From NCBI RefSeq assembly GCF_003150835.1, contig NZ_CP029479.1, positions 62,001-126,000 on the forward strand: a stretch of DNA of 64,000 nt. Direction: 5' to 3'. Below the pieces are notes generated by a model, which ran no database searches, had not been told where the DNA came from, and worked only from the letters and a program-made list of their open reading frames with translations. This stretch comes from Phenylobacterium parvum (lineage in GTDB: Bacteria > Pseudomonadota > Alphaproteobacteria > Caulobacterales > Caulobacteraceae). Below are positions 25,298-35,334 of the stretch, piece by piece. The number at the start of each line of letters is the position of its first letter. Position 1 is the stretch's first letter. The position numbers and the translations under genes are program-made.

Positions 25298-26225
25298 ACC
25301 CAAGACAGGCTGGTTCCAGCGCCTCACAGGCGGCCTTGCCCGGACCTCCCGGGCCCTGACCGAGCAGGTGGCCTCGACCTTCACCAAGCAGCCCCTCGAC
25401 CAGGCCCGGATCGACGCCCTGGAGGAGATGCTGATCGAGGCTGACCTGGGCCCCAGGTCCGCGGCGCGGATCACCGAGGCCTTCGCCGCCACCCGGTTCG
25501 GGAAGGCGGTGGACGAGGCCGAGGTGCTCGAGGCCCTGTCCGAGGCCATCGCCGACGAACTCGCCGGGCATGAGGGCCGGTTCGATCCCCTGTCCGGCCC
25601 GCGTCCCTATGTGGTCCTGTTCATCGGGGTCAATGGCTCGGGCAAGACCACCACCCTGGGCAAGATCGCCGCTGACCTGAAGGGGCGCGGCGCCCGGGTG
25701 CTCGTGGTGGCCGGCGACACCTTCCGGGCCGCCGCTGTCGAGCAGCTGAAGGTCTGGGCCGAGCGGGCCGGCGCCGACTTCATGAGCCGTCCGACGGGCT
25801 CCGACGCCGCAGGGCTGGCCTTCGACGCCCTCGAGAAGGCCCGGGCCGAAGCCTACGACGTGGTGCTGATCGACACCGCCGGCCGGCTGCAGAACAAGCA
25901 GGGGCTCATGGACGAGCTCCTCAAGGTCATCCGGGTGATCAAGAAGGTTGATCCCGACGCTCCGCATGAGACCCTGCTGGTGCTGGACGCCACCGTGGGC
26001 CGCAACGCCCTCGCCCAGGAGAACATCTTCGGCAACCAGATCGGGGTCAGCGGCATCGTCATGACCAAGCTGGACGGCACCGCCCGGGGCGGGGTCCTGG
26101 TGCCGGTGGCCCAGGCCTCGGACTCGCCCATCAAGCTGATTGGCGTCGGCGAGGGGATCGACGACCTCCAACCCTTCGACGCCCGGGCCTTCGCCCGATC
26201 CGTCGTCGGTCTCGGGGAGAACTGA
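25290..26225 (+). CDS. ftsY: Signal recognition particle receptor FtsY
   Basis: 311-residue SRP-type GTPase docking ribosome-nascent chain complexes at the inner membrane. A short N domain (about 1-95) precedes the G domain, with G1 GVNGSGKTT (113-121), G2 DTFRAAAVEQL, G3 DTAGR and G4 TKLDGTARGG. GVGEGIDDLQPFD closes the domain. The acidic A domain of E. coli FtsY is absent, which is usual in alphaproteobacteria. It overlaps mtaB by 8 bp and is followed 3 bp later by the YciB-family gene. Confidence 0.96.
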   Translation: MTEPKTGWFQRLTGGLARTSRALTEQVASTFTKQPLDQARIDALEEMLIEADLGPRSAARITEAFAATRFGKAVDEAEVLEALSEAIADELAGHEGRFDPLSGPRPYVVLFIGVNGSGKTTTLGKIAADLKGRGARVLVVAGDTFRAAAVEQLKVWAERAGADFMSRPTGSDAAGLAFDALEKARAEAYDVVLIDTAGRLQNKQGLMDELLKVIRVIKKVDPDAPHETLLVLDATVGRNALAQENIFGNQIGVSGIVMTKLDGTARGGVLVPVAQASDSPIKLIGVGEGIDDLQPFDARAFARSVVGLGEN

Positions 26226-26228
26226 GAC

Positions 26229-26816
26229 ATGGCCTACGGCAGAGGCGGCGCCCGCCGCTGGATCTCCAGCCTGGTGGACTTCGGATGGCCCCTGGGCCTC
26301 ATCATCGGCTACCTGGTCACCCGCGACATGGTCCTGGCCAGCTGGGGTCTGGTGGCCGGCGCAGCCATCGCCCTGGTGGTCGGCTACGTGCTGGAGCGGC
26401 GGATCGCCCCCATGCCCCTGGCGGCGGGGGTTCTGGCCCTGGTCTTCGGCCTGCTGACCCTGATCTTCAAGGACCCCCGCTTTGTCTACGTCAAGCCGAC
26501 AGTGACCTCCCTGGCCTTCGGGCTCCTGCTGCTGGGAGGGCTGGCCATACGCCGGAACCCTCTGAAGATGTTGCTGGGCTCCAGCCTGCCCATGCCCGAC
26601 GAGGGCTGGCGCAAGCTCACCCTTCGCTATGGGCTCTTCTTCCTGGTCATGGCCGCCGTGAACGAGTTCATCTGGCGCACCCAGTCCGAAGGAGTCTGGC
26701 TGGCCTTCCGGTTCCCCGGTTCCAGCCTCATCCACATCGCCTTCGGCCTCGCCCAGGCGCCCCTGATCCTGCGCTACGCGCGGACGGACGAGACTCCGCC
26801 GCCCCCCGTGGAATAG
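26229..26816 (+). CDS. Septation protein A / YciB (IspZ) family membrane protein
   Basis: 195 residues with five or six hydrophobic helices. The family blocks are IFKDPRFVYVKPTV, GWRKLTLRYGLFFLVMAAVNEFIWR and FPGSSLIHIAFGLAQAPLI. YciB proteins are inner-membrane proteins linked to cell-envelope synthesis and division; the mechanism is unclear. Start ATG 26229, three bases after the ftsY stop, so probably the last gene of the dapF-mtaB-ftsY unit. Confidence 0.88.
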   Translation: MAYGRGGARRWISSLVDFGWPLGLIIGYLVTRDMVLASWGLVAGAAIALVVGYVLERRIAPMPLAAGVLALVFGLLTLIFKDPRFVYVKPTVTSLAFGLLLLGGLAIRRNPLKMLLGSSLPMPDEGWRKLTLRYGLFFLVMAAVNEFIWRTQSEGVWLAFRFPGSSLIHIAFGLAQAPLILRYARTDETPPPPVE

Positions 26817-26842
26817 CCTGACCTGGACGCCGGAGCTCGCCC

Positions 26843-27340
26843 ATGTCCGAAACCGCGCCGACCGAGGCCGCCCTCAGCCACCTTCTCCACCGCGCCGTAC
26901 AGGCGGCGGCGGACCTCCATGCGGGCCTCGTGGGTCCGGAGGGCCTCACGCCCCGCCAGTTCGCGGTCCTCTCCGCCATAGCCTTTGCCGAGGGTTCCAC
27001 CCAGACCCAGCTGGTCCGGGCCACGGGAGTGGACCGGTCCACACTGGCCGAGCTGGTGACCCGCCTCATCGCCCGGGGCCTGGTGTCCCGTGAAAGGTCG
27101 TCTGCGGACGCCCGGGCCAACCAGGTCTCGCTGACTGAGTCCGGGCGCACTCTCCTGGAGGCCTCCCGCCCCCTTGCGGCCGAGGCGGACCTGGCTCTCC
27201 TGTCCCGCCTTCCCGAGGACCGGCGCGCCCGCTTCCTCAAGGACCTGAGGCGCCTGGTCGCCGCGCCGGAAGACGCCGGAGCGGACAAGCCCCGGAAGAA
27301 GAAAAAGAAGAAGAAAAAGGCCGAGAGGGCGACGGCCTAG
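26843..27340 (+). CDS. MarR family transcriptional regulator with lysine-rich tail
   Basis: 165 residues. A winged helix-turn-helix of the MarR type includes LTPRQFAVLSAIAFAEGSTQTQL, VDRSTLAELVTRL and the wing LVSRERSSADARANQVSLTESG. The last 16 residues contain eight consecutive lysines, coded by mixed AAG/AAA, after the normal MarR dimerisation helix. The ligand and targets are unknown. ATG at 26843 has GGAG ten bases upstream. The next gene is convergent, 20 bp away. Confidence 0.87.
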   Translation: MSETAPTEAALSHLLHRAVQAAADLHAGLVGPEGLTPRQFAVLSAIAFAEGSTQTQLVRATGVDRSTLAELVTRLIARGLVSRERSSADARANQVSLTESGRTLLEASRPLAAEADLALLSRLPEDRRARFLKDLRRLVAAPEDAGADKPRKKKKKKKKAERATA

Positions 27341-27360
27341 AGGCCTGTGACCTCGTGCGT

Positions 27361-27618
27361 CTAGACCCGGATGTCGACCAGGGATCCCGGTCTCGGCGGC
27401 CGCATGGACCGGTTGGGGTCAGTCTCCGCGGCGGATCGCGGGGCGACGACGGCGGGGGGCTGGGAGGCCTGGGCGGAGGCCGCAGCCGCCCCGGTCCGGG
27501 TCCCGGCCTCTGCACCCCTCAGGTTCCGGGCGAAGTCCGGAAGGCGCGGCGCGTCGGCGGCCCGGTTGGGCTGGGCGGGCGGAACCGGGGGCGGGCCGGA
27601 GCGCAGGGCGGTGACCAT
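27361..27618 (-). CDS. Hypothetical 85-residue Pro/Ala-rich protein
   Basis: Not recognised. MVTALRSGPPPVPPAQPN, then a low-complexity Ala/Pro/Arg stretch, ending RPPRPGSLVDIRV. A basic Pro-rich body with a short hydrophobic C-terminal PRGS-x-VDIRV-like end is a pattern I associate with short alphaproteobacterial proteins of unknown role. No signal peptide or membrane helix. The ATG at 27616-27618 lies 60 bp downstream of ccmG on the same strand. Two GTTAACC sites lie in that gap. The assignment as a gene rests on strand context and a clean end. Confidence 0.55.
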   Translation of the reverse strand: MVTALRSGPPPVPPAQPNRAADAPRLPDFARNLRGAEAGTRTGAAAASAQASQPPAVVAPRSAAETDPNRSMRPPRPGSLVDIRV

Positions 27619-27634
27619 CGGGGCCTCAAAACAG

Positions 27635-27683
27635 GGTTAACGAAACCTGACCCTGTCGGCGCCCGGGTTCAGGAAAGGTTAAC
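27635..27683 (-). promoter_or_regulatory. Two GTTAACC sites between ccmG and the 85-residue gene
   Basis: GTTAACC occurs at 27635-27641 and 27677-27683 (minus strand), the second across the ccmG stop. TTAACC is the core half-site of the cell-cycle regulator CtrA in Caulobacter, so control by CtrA is possible but unproved. Confidence 0.3.
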
Positions 27684-28194
27684 GGCCGACCCTGGCGGCG
27701 AGCCGGGCGGCGTCGGCCTCGGTGAGGGGGGCGGAGATCTTGTCGAGGATCCGTCCCGATCCGTCGACCAGGTAGGTTTCCGGCACGCCGGAGACGCCCA
27801 ACTCGATTCCGGCCCGGCCCTCCCGGTCCACCAGGACCCGGGCATAGGGATCCCCGGTGCGGGCCAGGAAGGCCCGGGTCTTCTCCGGGGCGTCCTTGTA
27901 GGCCACACCGACAATGGGGACCCCGCGGGCCTCGAGGGCGACCAGGAGGGGCGCCTCGATCTCGCAGGGCGCGCACCAGGAGGCGAAGACATTGACCAGG
28001 TAGGGGCCTTCGCCCGGGGCCGCCAGGGTGTCCGGAAGCCCGTCCGCCAGGGTGGGCAGGGTCACTTCGGGGACGGGCTTGCCCACCAGGGCCCGGGGCA
28101 GGAAGCGGGGATCATTTCGCAGGCCGAACAGGGCGAAGAGAAGACCCAGCGCCACCAGCACTGCGACGGGGGCGAGGGCGATCAGGCGCTTCAA
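27679..28194 (-). CDS. ccmG: Thiol:disulfide interchange protein CcmG/DsbE
   Basis: 171 residues. An N-terminal membrane anchor (about 5-24) is followed by a periplasmic thioredoxin fold with active site WCAPC (C74, C77). LNVF-type and GVPETYLVD (conserved cis-Pro) segments follow. It reduces apocytochrome c cysteines before haem attachment. The start is TTG at 28194, because the TGA of ccmD overlaps it (TTGA); translational coupling is likely. It is third of the ccmC-ccmD-ccmG run. Confidence 0.93.
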   Translation of the reverse strand: MKRLIALAPVAVLVALGLLFALFGLRNDPRFLPRALVGKPVPEVTLPTLADGLPDTLAAPGEGPYLVNVFASWCAPCEIEAPLLVALEARGVPIVGVAYKDAPEKTRAFLARTGDPYARVLVDREGRAGIELGVSGVPETYLVDGSGRILDKISAPLTEADAARLAARVGR

Positions 28195-28373
28195 GACGGG
28201 TCCTCCCCGGCGCCGTCGCCCTCCCGGGCGCGGGATTCAAGCGACTCCGCCCGCCGGCGCCAGCGTCGGGCGAAGGCCAGGCTCGACACCGTCAGCCAGG
28301 CTAGGGCCGCTGCGCTCACGCCATAGGACGTCCAGATGTAGAAGCCGTAGGGGCCGGGATCGAGATCCAGCAT
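28191..28373 (-). CDS. ccmD: Haem exporter protein CcmD
   Basis: 60 residues, with GPYGFYIWTSYGVSAAALAWL forming the single membrane helix after a short N-terminus, then a basic tail RRWRRRAESLESRA. These are the usual CcmD features (about 60 residues). CcmD helps release holo-CcmE from the CcmABC complex. ATG start at 28371-28373, two bases after ccmC; the stop overlaps the ccmG TTG. Confidence 0.88.
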   Translation of the reverse strand: MLDLDPGPYGFYIWTSYGVSAAALAWLTVSSLAFARRWRRRAESLESRAREGDGAGEDPS

Positions 28374-28375
28374 GG

Positions 28376-29101
28376 TCACCTCGCCAGCCGGGCTTCGGCC
28401 GCCGCCGCGCGCCGCCGCCACACCTCGCCGCGGATCCTGACCAGCCAGAGGGCGCCGAAGGCGGACATGTAGGACAGGCTCATGAGGAGGAGGGGCAGGA
28501 GGAAGACCGGCGCAGCCCGCGATCCGCCCGCCGCGAACACCGTCCGGCCCTGGTGAAGGGTGTTCCACCACTCCACCGACCAGTGCACCACAGGCACGTT
28601 GATCAGGCCGACCAGGGCGAGGATGGCCGCGGCTCTGGCGCCCTTGGCCTCGTCGTCGATGGCGGCCCTCAGGGCCATGTAGGCCAGGTAGAAGAGGAAG
28701 AGGACGAAGACGCTGGTCAGTCGGGCGTCCCAGACCCACCAGGCGCCCCACATGGGCTTGCCCCAGAGCGACCCCGTCGCCAGGGCCAGGGCGGTGAAGA
28801 CCGCGCCGAGGGGCGCGGCGGCCCGGGCGGCGGCGTCGGCCAGGGCCTGCCGGAAGACCAGGGACAGGAAGCTCGCCCCGCCCAGGCAGACATAGACGAA
28901 GAGCCCCAGCCAGGCGGCCGGGACGTGGATGAACATGATCCTGACGGTGTCGCCCTGCTGGTAGTCCTCCGGCGCGGTGAAACCCAGCCAGAGGCCAGCT
29001 GCGGCCAGGGCCAGGGCCAGGGCGCCGAACAGGGGTGCGGCCCAGGCCGAGAAGGCCATGAAGCGGTGCGGATTGTAGAGGAAGGCGAGGGCCTGCGTCA
29101 T
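28376..29101 (-). CDS. ccmC: Haem exporter protein CcmC
   Basis: 241 residues, six membrane helices. The haem-handling tryptophan-rich motif WGAWWVWDARLTS sits between helices. Histidines of the MFIHVPAAW and VVHWSVEWWNTLHQG blocks fit the haem ligands of CcmC. It presents haem to the chaperone CcmE at the periplasmic side. The start is ATG 29101 (MTQALAFLYNPHRF); an upstream in-frame start adds 12 residues and is less likely. CcmE, CcmF and CcmH are not in the window. Confidence 0.93.
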   Translation of the reverse strand: MTQALAFLYNPHRFMAFSAWAAPLFGALALALAAAGLWLGFTAPEDYQQGDTVRIMFIHVPAAWLGLFVYVCLGGASFLSLVFRQALADAAARAAAPLGAVFTALALATGSLWGKPMWGAWWVWDARLTSVFVLFLFYLAYMALRAAIDDEAKGARAAAILALVGLINVPVVHWSVEWWNTLHQGRTVFAAGGSRAAPVFLLPLLLMSLSYMSAFGALWLVRIRGEVWRRRAAAAEARLAR

Positions 29102-29168
29102 GCCTCGCCCCTTAGCCCCGGTCCGCGCCGGCGGCAACGAAAAGCCGCCGGCGCGGGGCTCGCCGGAC

Positions 29169-29675
29169 TTACTTCGGGCCGTCGTGATCCATACCCGGGC
29201 CGCCGGGGCCGGGGCCCATCATCCGGCGCTCGATCCGGATTTCCCGGCGCTCGCCGCCGGGAGGCGGCAGGGCGTCGAAGGCCTTCTTCTGCGACGGCGT
29301 CAGCTGGGCGTAGAAGGTCCGCGTGGCCGCGGCGCGGCGGTCGAATTCCGCCAGGCGCTCCACCAGGCGGGCGCGCTGCCGATCAAGGCGATCGGGGGTG
29401 GTCAGGGCCTTGGCGCGCGCTTCCGGAGACGGCGGCTCGGGCGGCTTCTGGGAGGCGAGGAAGGCCTTCAGTGCGGGCTCCTGGGCGGGCGTCAGCTGCA
29501 GGACGTCGCGAAGGCGTTGGGCCCTCGCCTCGGGGTCCGGTCGCTTGATCTCCATCATGCGCATGCCGCCGGGGGGCGGACCGCCAGGCGGCGGAGACTG
29601 GGCGAAGGCGCCCGTGGCGGCCGAGAGGGCCAGGACGGCTGCAAGGCCGGCGGCGCCGAAGGTGGAACGGATCAT
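29169..29675 (-). CDS. LTXXQ-motif (Spy/CpxP-like) periplasmic protein
   Basis: 168 residues. A signal peptide MIRSTFGAAGLAAVLALSAATGAFA leads into a Pro/Gly-rich stretch. Two LTXXQ motifs follow, LTPAQEPALKAFL and LTPSQKKAFDAL, spaced about 60 residues. The Arg/Glu-rich helical pattern is that of the Spy/CpxP family, which bind unfolded proteins or sense envelope stress. The tail is GPGPGGPGMDHDG, Met/His/Asp rich. It lies between ccmB and ccmC on the same strand, so it may be co-transcribed. ATG 29675 starts the signal; an upstream start is disfavoured. Confidence 0.8.
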   Translation of the reverse strand: MIRSTFGAAGLAAVLALSAATGAFAQSPPPGGPPPGGMRMMEIKRPDPEARAQRLRDVLQLTPAQEPALKAFLASQKPPEPPSPEARAKALTTPDRLDRQRARLVERLAEFDRRAAATRTFYAQLTPSQKKAFDALPPPGGERREIRIERRMMGPGPGGPGMDHDGPK

Positions 29676-29741
29676 GTCTGTGCTCCTTGGATGCACCCCT
29701 TGCCCTTTCAACGCCGCCGGAAGTCGATTCCGTCGCGCGGG

Positions 29742-30407
29742 TCAGGAAAGGGCGTTACGGCAGGCCGCCGCCATGGCCAGGGGGCCAAGGGCGACGGCGG
29801 CGGCGGCATAGGCGCCGAGCAGGGCGAAGCCGGCCCGCCAGGGGAGCCCCGTCGTGAAGGCGTCCAGGGCGCCGCCCCCGAAAATCACGGGCGGGACGAA
29901 CAGGGGCAGGACGATGACCGCCGTCAGGAGGCCGCCACGCCGCGCGCCCAGGCTGAGGGCCGCCCCGATTCCGCCGGTGAAGGCGAAGGCCAGCCCGCCG
30001 GCGAGGGCGCAGGCGAAGAGCAAGGGGGCAAGAGCGGGCGAGGCGCCCAGGGCGATGGCCGCCACCGGCGCCAGAAGGGCCAGGGGCGCCCCCGTCGCCA
30101 GCCAGTGTCCCAGGCATTTCAGGGCGCAGGTGAACTCGAGGGGCAGGCCCGAATGGACCATCAGGTCCAGGGCGCCGTCCTCGAAGTCCCGCTCGAACAG
30201 CCGCTCCAGGCCCAGGAGGGCCGACAGGGCCAGGACCGTCCAGGCGGCCCCCGGGGCGATCTGGGCCAGGCGTTCAGGTTCTGGCCCCGAGGCCAGGGGC
30301 AGGAGCAGGGTGGCGCCGGCGAAGAAGCCGCCGGTGACCATGAGGCCGCCGCCCCGCCCCCAGGCGATGGCCATTTCCCTGCGGAGCAGCCTGAGGGCGG
30401 CGCTCAC
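29742..30407 (-). CDS. ccmB: Haem exporter protein CcmB
   Basis: 221 residues (the typical length), six hydrophobic helices. The conserved [22 protein letters not shown] region after helix 2, and [15 protein letters not shown], are family signs. It is the permease part of the CcmAB ABC transporter that frees holo-CcmE. The GTG start at 30405-30407 overlaps the ccmA stop (GTGA). No ATG start fits the known N-terminus. Confidence 0.92.
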   Translation of the reverse strand: MSAALRLLRREMAIAWGRGGGLMVTGGFFAGATLLLPLASGPEPERLAQIAPGAAWTVLALSALLGLERLFERDFEDGALDLMVHSGLPLEFTCALKCLGHWLATGAPLALLAPVAAIALGASPALAPLLFACALAGGLAFAFTGGIGAALSLGARRGGLLTAVIVLPLFVPPVIFGGGALDAFTTGLPWRAGFALLGAYAAAAVALGPLAMAAACRNALS

Positions 30408-31009
30408 GGGCGGATCTCCAGGGCCAGGCCGGCGACTGGCAGGGGGTCGTGCACCGCCGCCAGGATCAGGCCTCCGCCCTCCAGGTGCGCGGCCATGATC
30501 TGCAGGGCCTCGGCGCGCCAGCGGGCGTCCAGCGGGCTCAGGGGTTCGTCCAGCAGCCAGAGCGGGCGGGGCGCCGACAGGAGCCGGGCCAGGGCCAGTC
30601 TCCGCCTCTGCCCGGCCGAAAGGCGACGGACCTCCAGGTCCACCAGCCGGCCGAGTTCCAGCCGCTCGACGGCCGCCTCCACGGCCGCCTGGGTTCCGCC
30701 CAGCCATCCGGTCCAGAAGTCGAGTTCCTCTCCGGTCGTGCGCGAGGACTTGAGCCCATCCAGGTGCCCGAGGAGATGAAGGCCGGCGGCCCGCGCCGCC
30801 GCGGGGTCCGCATCGCCGAAACCAATGCGACCGGAATCGATGGCGCCAAGACCCGCCACGGCCCTCAGCAGGCTGGTCTTGCCCGAGCCGTTCGCGCCGG
30901 TCAGGGCGCAGGCCTGGCCGGCCTCCAGGCGCAGGTGCAGCCCGGAGAACAGGCGCCGTCCGCCCCGGGAGAGGGACAGGTCCTCGATCTGCAGGCCCAG
31001 GTTCACCAT
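30404..31009 (-). CDS. ccmA: Haem exporter ATP-binding protein CcmA
   Basis: 201-residue ABC ATPase. Walker A is GANGSGKTS (about 38-46). The ABC signature is [16 protein letters not shown], the Walker [12 protein letters not shown], and the switch His is in AAVHDP. Length and signature fit CcmA, whose ATP hydrolysis powers release of haem-loaded CcmE. Start ATG 31007-31009. It overlaps ccmB by 4 bp. It is divergent from acnA with 174 bp between the starts. Confidence 0.93.
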   Translation of the reverse strand: MVNLGLQIEDLSLSRGGRRLFSGLHLRLEAGQACALTGANGSGKTSLLRAVAGLGAIDSGRIGFGDADPAAARAAGLHLLGHLDGLKSSRTTGEELDFWTGWLGGTQAAVEAAVERLELGRLVDLEVRRLSAGQRRRLALARLLSAPRPLWLLDEPLSPLDARWRAEALQIMAAHLEGGGLILAAVHDPLPVAGLALEIRP

Positions 31010-31082
31010 TTCCTCCCGGGCGGCGCATGGACGCGGCCCCGCCGAAGGTCTATGACGCCGGCGGCTGCACTCGCCCCGGAGG

Positions 31083-31107
31083 GCGTTCGCGGCGCCGGGG
31101 CGAACGC
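31083..31107. repeat. Hairpin in the ccmA-acnA divergent region
   Basis: GCGTTCGC (31083-31090)/GCGAACGC (31100-31107), 9-base loop. It is a possible operator or 5'UTR structure of acnA. Confidence 0.35.
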
Positions 31108-31183
31108 TGTGTGTCCGCCCACCCGGGCGCGCGATCTCCGGTTCGATTGGTGTGCGGTCCGGAACAGAGGAAGGATCCCTGAC

Positions 31184-33874
<2,691 letters not shown>

Positions 33875-33881
33875 TCCGGGT

Positions 33882-33912
33882 CGCCGCGCCCTTCCTTGCG
33901 GGGGGCGCGGCG
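33882..33912 (+). terminator. Terminator-like hairpin after acnA
   Basis: Perfect 10-bp stem CGCCGCGCCC (33882-33891)/GGGCGCGGCG (33903-33912), 8 bases after the acnA stop. No U-tract. Confidence 0.5.
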
Positions 33913-33971
33913 GACCGGTTTCACGCCATCTTGATCAGGCGCGCCGGACAACTGGGATTATGTGCGGGCCA

Positions 33972-34670
33972 ATGCGTGGAGCCCTGATCGCCTGTCTCCT
34001 GTTCCTGGCGCCCCTCGCCGCCCAGGCGGCGACGCGTGCGCCCGTGATCGTGGAGCTCTACACGGCCCAGGGCTGCGCTCCCTGCAATGACTCCGGAAAG
34101 GTGATGGAGGGCCTGGCGGGCCGCCGGGACGTGCTCCCCCTGACCTTCAGCGTCGATTACTGGGACTATCTCGGCTGGACCGACACCCTGGCGCGGCCAG
34201 AGTTCGTCACCCGCCAGAAAACCTATGTCTCGCGCTTCGAACTTGAGGATCCCTACACGCCCCAGGTGGTGGTGGGCGGCCGCGGACAGGCCGGGGCCCT
34301 TGAGGCCGAGCGCCTGGACGCCCTGGTCGCCCGCGCCGCACAGGCGCCGGCCGGTCCCAGGGTCAGCCTGACCGCCACCCGGGCGAGCGTGGCCCAGGGG
34401 ACGTCGCCCAAGGGCGGGGCCGAAGTCTGGATGGTGCGGTACGATCCCCGTCCGAGGAGCGTCCAGGTCCGGCGCGGCGACAATCGCGGAGAGACCGTCG
34501 TGGCGGTGAACGCCGTGCGTGAGCTGAGGCGCCTGGGCTCCTGGCGGGGACGGGGGCTGACCTGGACCCTTCCGGAAGCGACCGAACCCGGGCTCGTCAC
34601 TGTCGTGATTGTCCAGGCCCCGCGGGGCGGAAGGATCCTGTCGGCCGCAAGCCGTCGGCCCTCGACCTGA
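33972..34670 (+). CDS. DUF1223 family secreted protein with thioredoxin-like CxxC
   Basis: About 232 residues. A signal peptide MRGALIACLLFLAPLAAQAA is followed by VIVELYTAQGCAPCNDSGKVM, where CAPC is placed as in thioredoxin folds. SVDYWDYLGWTDTLARPEF and YTPQVVVGG are strong DUF1223 blocks. It probably acts in the periplasm, though activity is unknown. ATG 33972 begins the signal; 33960 is an alternative four residues longer. The following 231-bp gap holds a structured element. Confidence 0.82.
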   Translation: MRGALIACLLFLAPLAAQAATRAPVIVELYTAQGCAPCNDSGKVMEGLAGRRDVLPLTFSVDYWDYLGWTDTLARPEFVTRQKTYVSRFELEDPYTPQVVVGGRGQAGALEAERLDALVARAAQAPAGPRVSLTATRASVAQGTSPKGGAEVWMVRYDPRPRSVQVRRGDNRGETVVAVNAVRELRRLGSWRGRGLTWTLPEATEPGLVTVVIVQAPRGGRILSAASRRPST

Positions 34671-34699
34671 AGGGCTGGGAACCTGGATTGGGGGTAGGG

Positions 34700-34783
34700 C
34701 GTCGGCTGGCCTGGCGGCCCGCCCCCGGGCGGGGGGCTGGGGGGGCTGTTCAGTTACCCGGAAGCGGGTCCGGCCAGCCGACG
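34700..34783. ncRNA. Predicted structured RNA element, unassigned
   Basis: A perfect 12-bp stem CGTCGGCTGGCC (34700-34711)/GGCCAGCCGACG (34772-34783) encloses two hairpins: CCCGCC-GGCGGG (34718-34733) and ACCCG-GAAG-CGGGT (34756-34769). This three-way shape lies in the 231-bp gap between DUF1223 and DUF2794. It matches no RNA family I can name. Strand and expression are unknown. The rest of the gap shows no further feature. Confidence 0.4.
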
Positions 34784-34901
34784 AAGCCAATTTCTTCCCT
34801 CTATCGGGCGGGGTCGCGTCCGAAATAAGGTCTTTTCGCGGCGCGTGGGGGCGCCTGCAGGGCGATTGCCCCAGGGCCCGGGCGGGGGCTAACCTGCCCG
34901 C

Positions 34902-35237
34902 ATGGCGGCGGAACCCTTCCCCACGGGCGGCCCTCCGGGGCGCGTCTTCTTCGAGCGCGGGGAGTTCCTCCGCATTCTCAACCTCTATGGCCGCATGGTC
35001 GCCGCGGGGGAATGGAAGGACTACGCCATCGACCCCCTGCCGGACGCCTGCGTCTTCTCGGTCTTCCGCCGGGCGTCCGAGGCGCCCGCCTACCGGATCG
35101 AAAAGCGCCCCGCCCTGGCCCGCCGGCAGGGCGCCTGGGCGGTGATCGGCGAGGGCGGCATGGTCCTCAAGCGCGGCCACGACCTGGCCCAGGTGCTGAC
35201 CGTCTTCGATTCCCGCCGCTTCCGCGTGGTCGACTGA
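34902..35237 (+). CDS. DUF2794 family protein
   Basis: 111 residues. GRVFFERGEFLRILNLYGRMVAAGEWKDYAID, CVFSVFRRASEAPAYRIEKRPALAR and GGMVLKRGHDLAQVLTVF are the conserved blocks of alphaproteobacterial DUF2794. No signal peptide or membrane helix is seen; function is unknown. The ATG is at 34902 with only a weak upstream RBS. It converges on the BI-1 family gene. Confidence 0.88.
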   Translation: MAAEPFPTGGPPGRVFFERGEFLRILNLYGRMVAAGEWKDYAIDPLPDACVFSVFRRASEAPAYRIEKRPALARRQGAWAVIGEGGMVLKRGHDLAQVLTVFDSRRFRVVD

Positions 35238-35260
35238 GGCCCCCCAAGGCCGGGCGCACG

Positions 35261-35289
35261 AAAAAGCCCCGGCGGTCGCCCGCCGGGGC
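35261..35289 (-). terminator. Rho-independent terminator of the BI-1 family gene
   Basis: 10-bp stem GCCCCGGCGG (35266-35275)/CCGCCGGGGC (35280-35289). On the minus strand the stem is followed by TTTTT (35265-35261), so it terminates leftward transcription 45 bp after the BI-1 stop. Confidence 0.8.
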
Positions 35290-35334
35290 CCTGTTCGTCG
35301 AGGTTCCGGAATTCCCCGCCGTCCCGGGGGACCG

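Noticed and set aside
34671-34901. 4.5S SRP RNA, 6S RNA, tmRNA or RNase P RNA in the gap
   Set aside because: None of the conserved motifs (GGAAGGAAGCAGCC-like SRP loop, tmRNA CCA end, RNase P P4 core) is present; only local pairing is seen.
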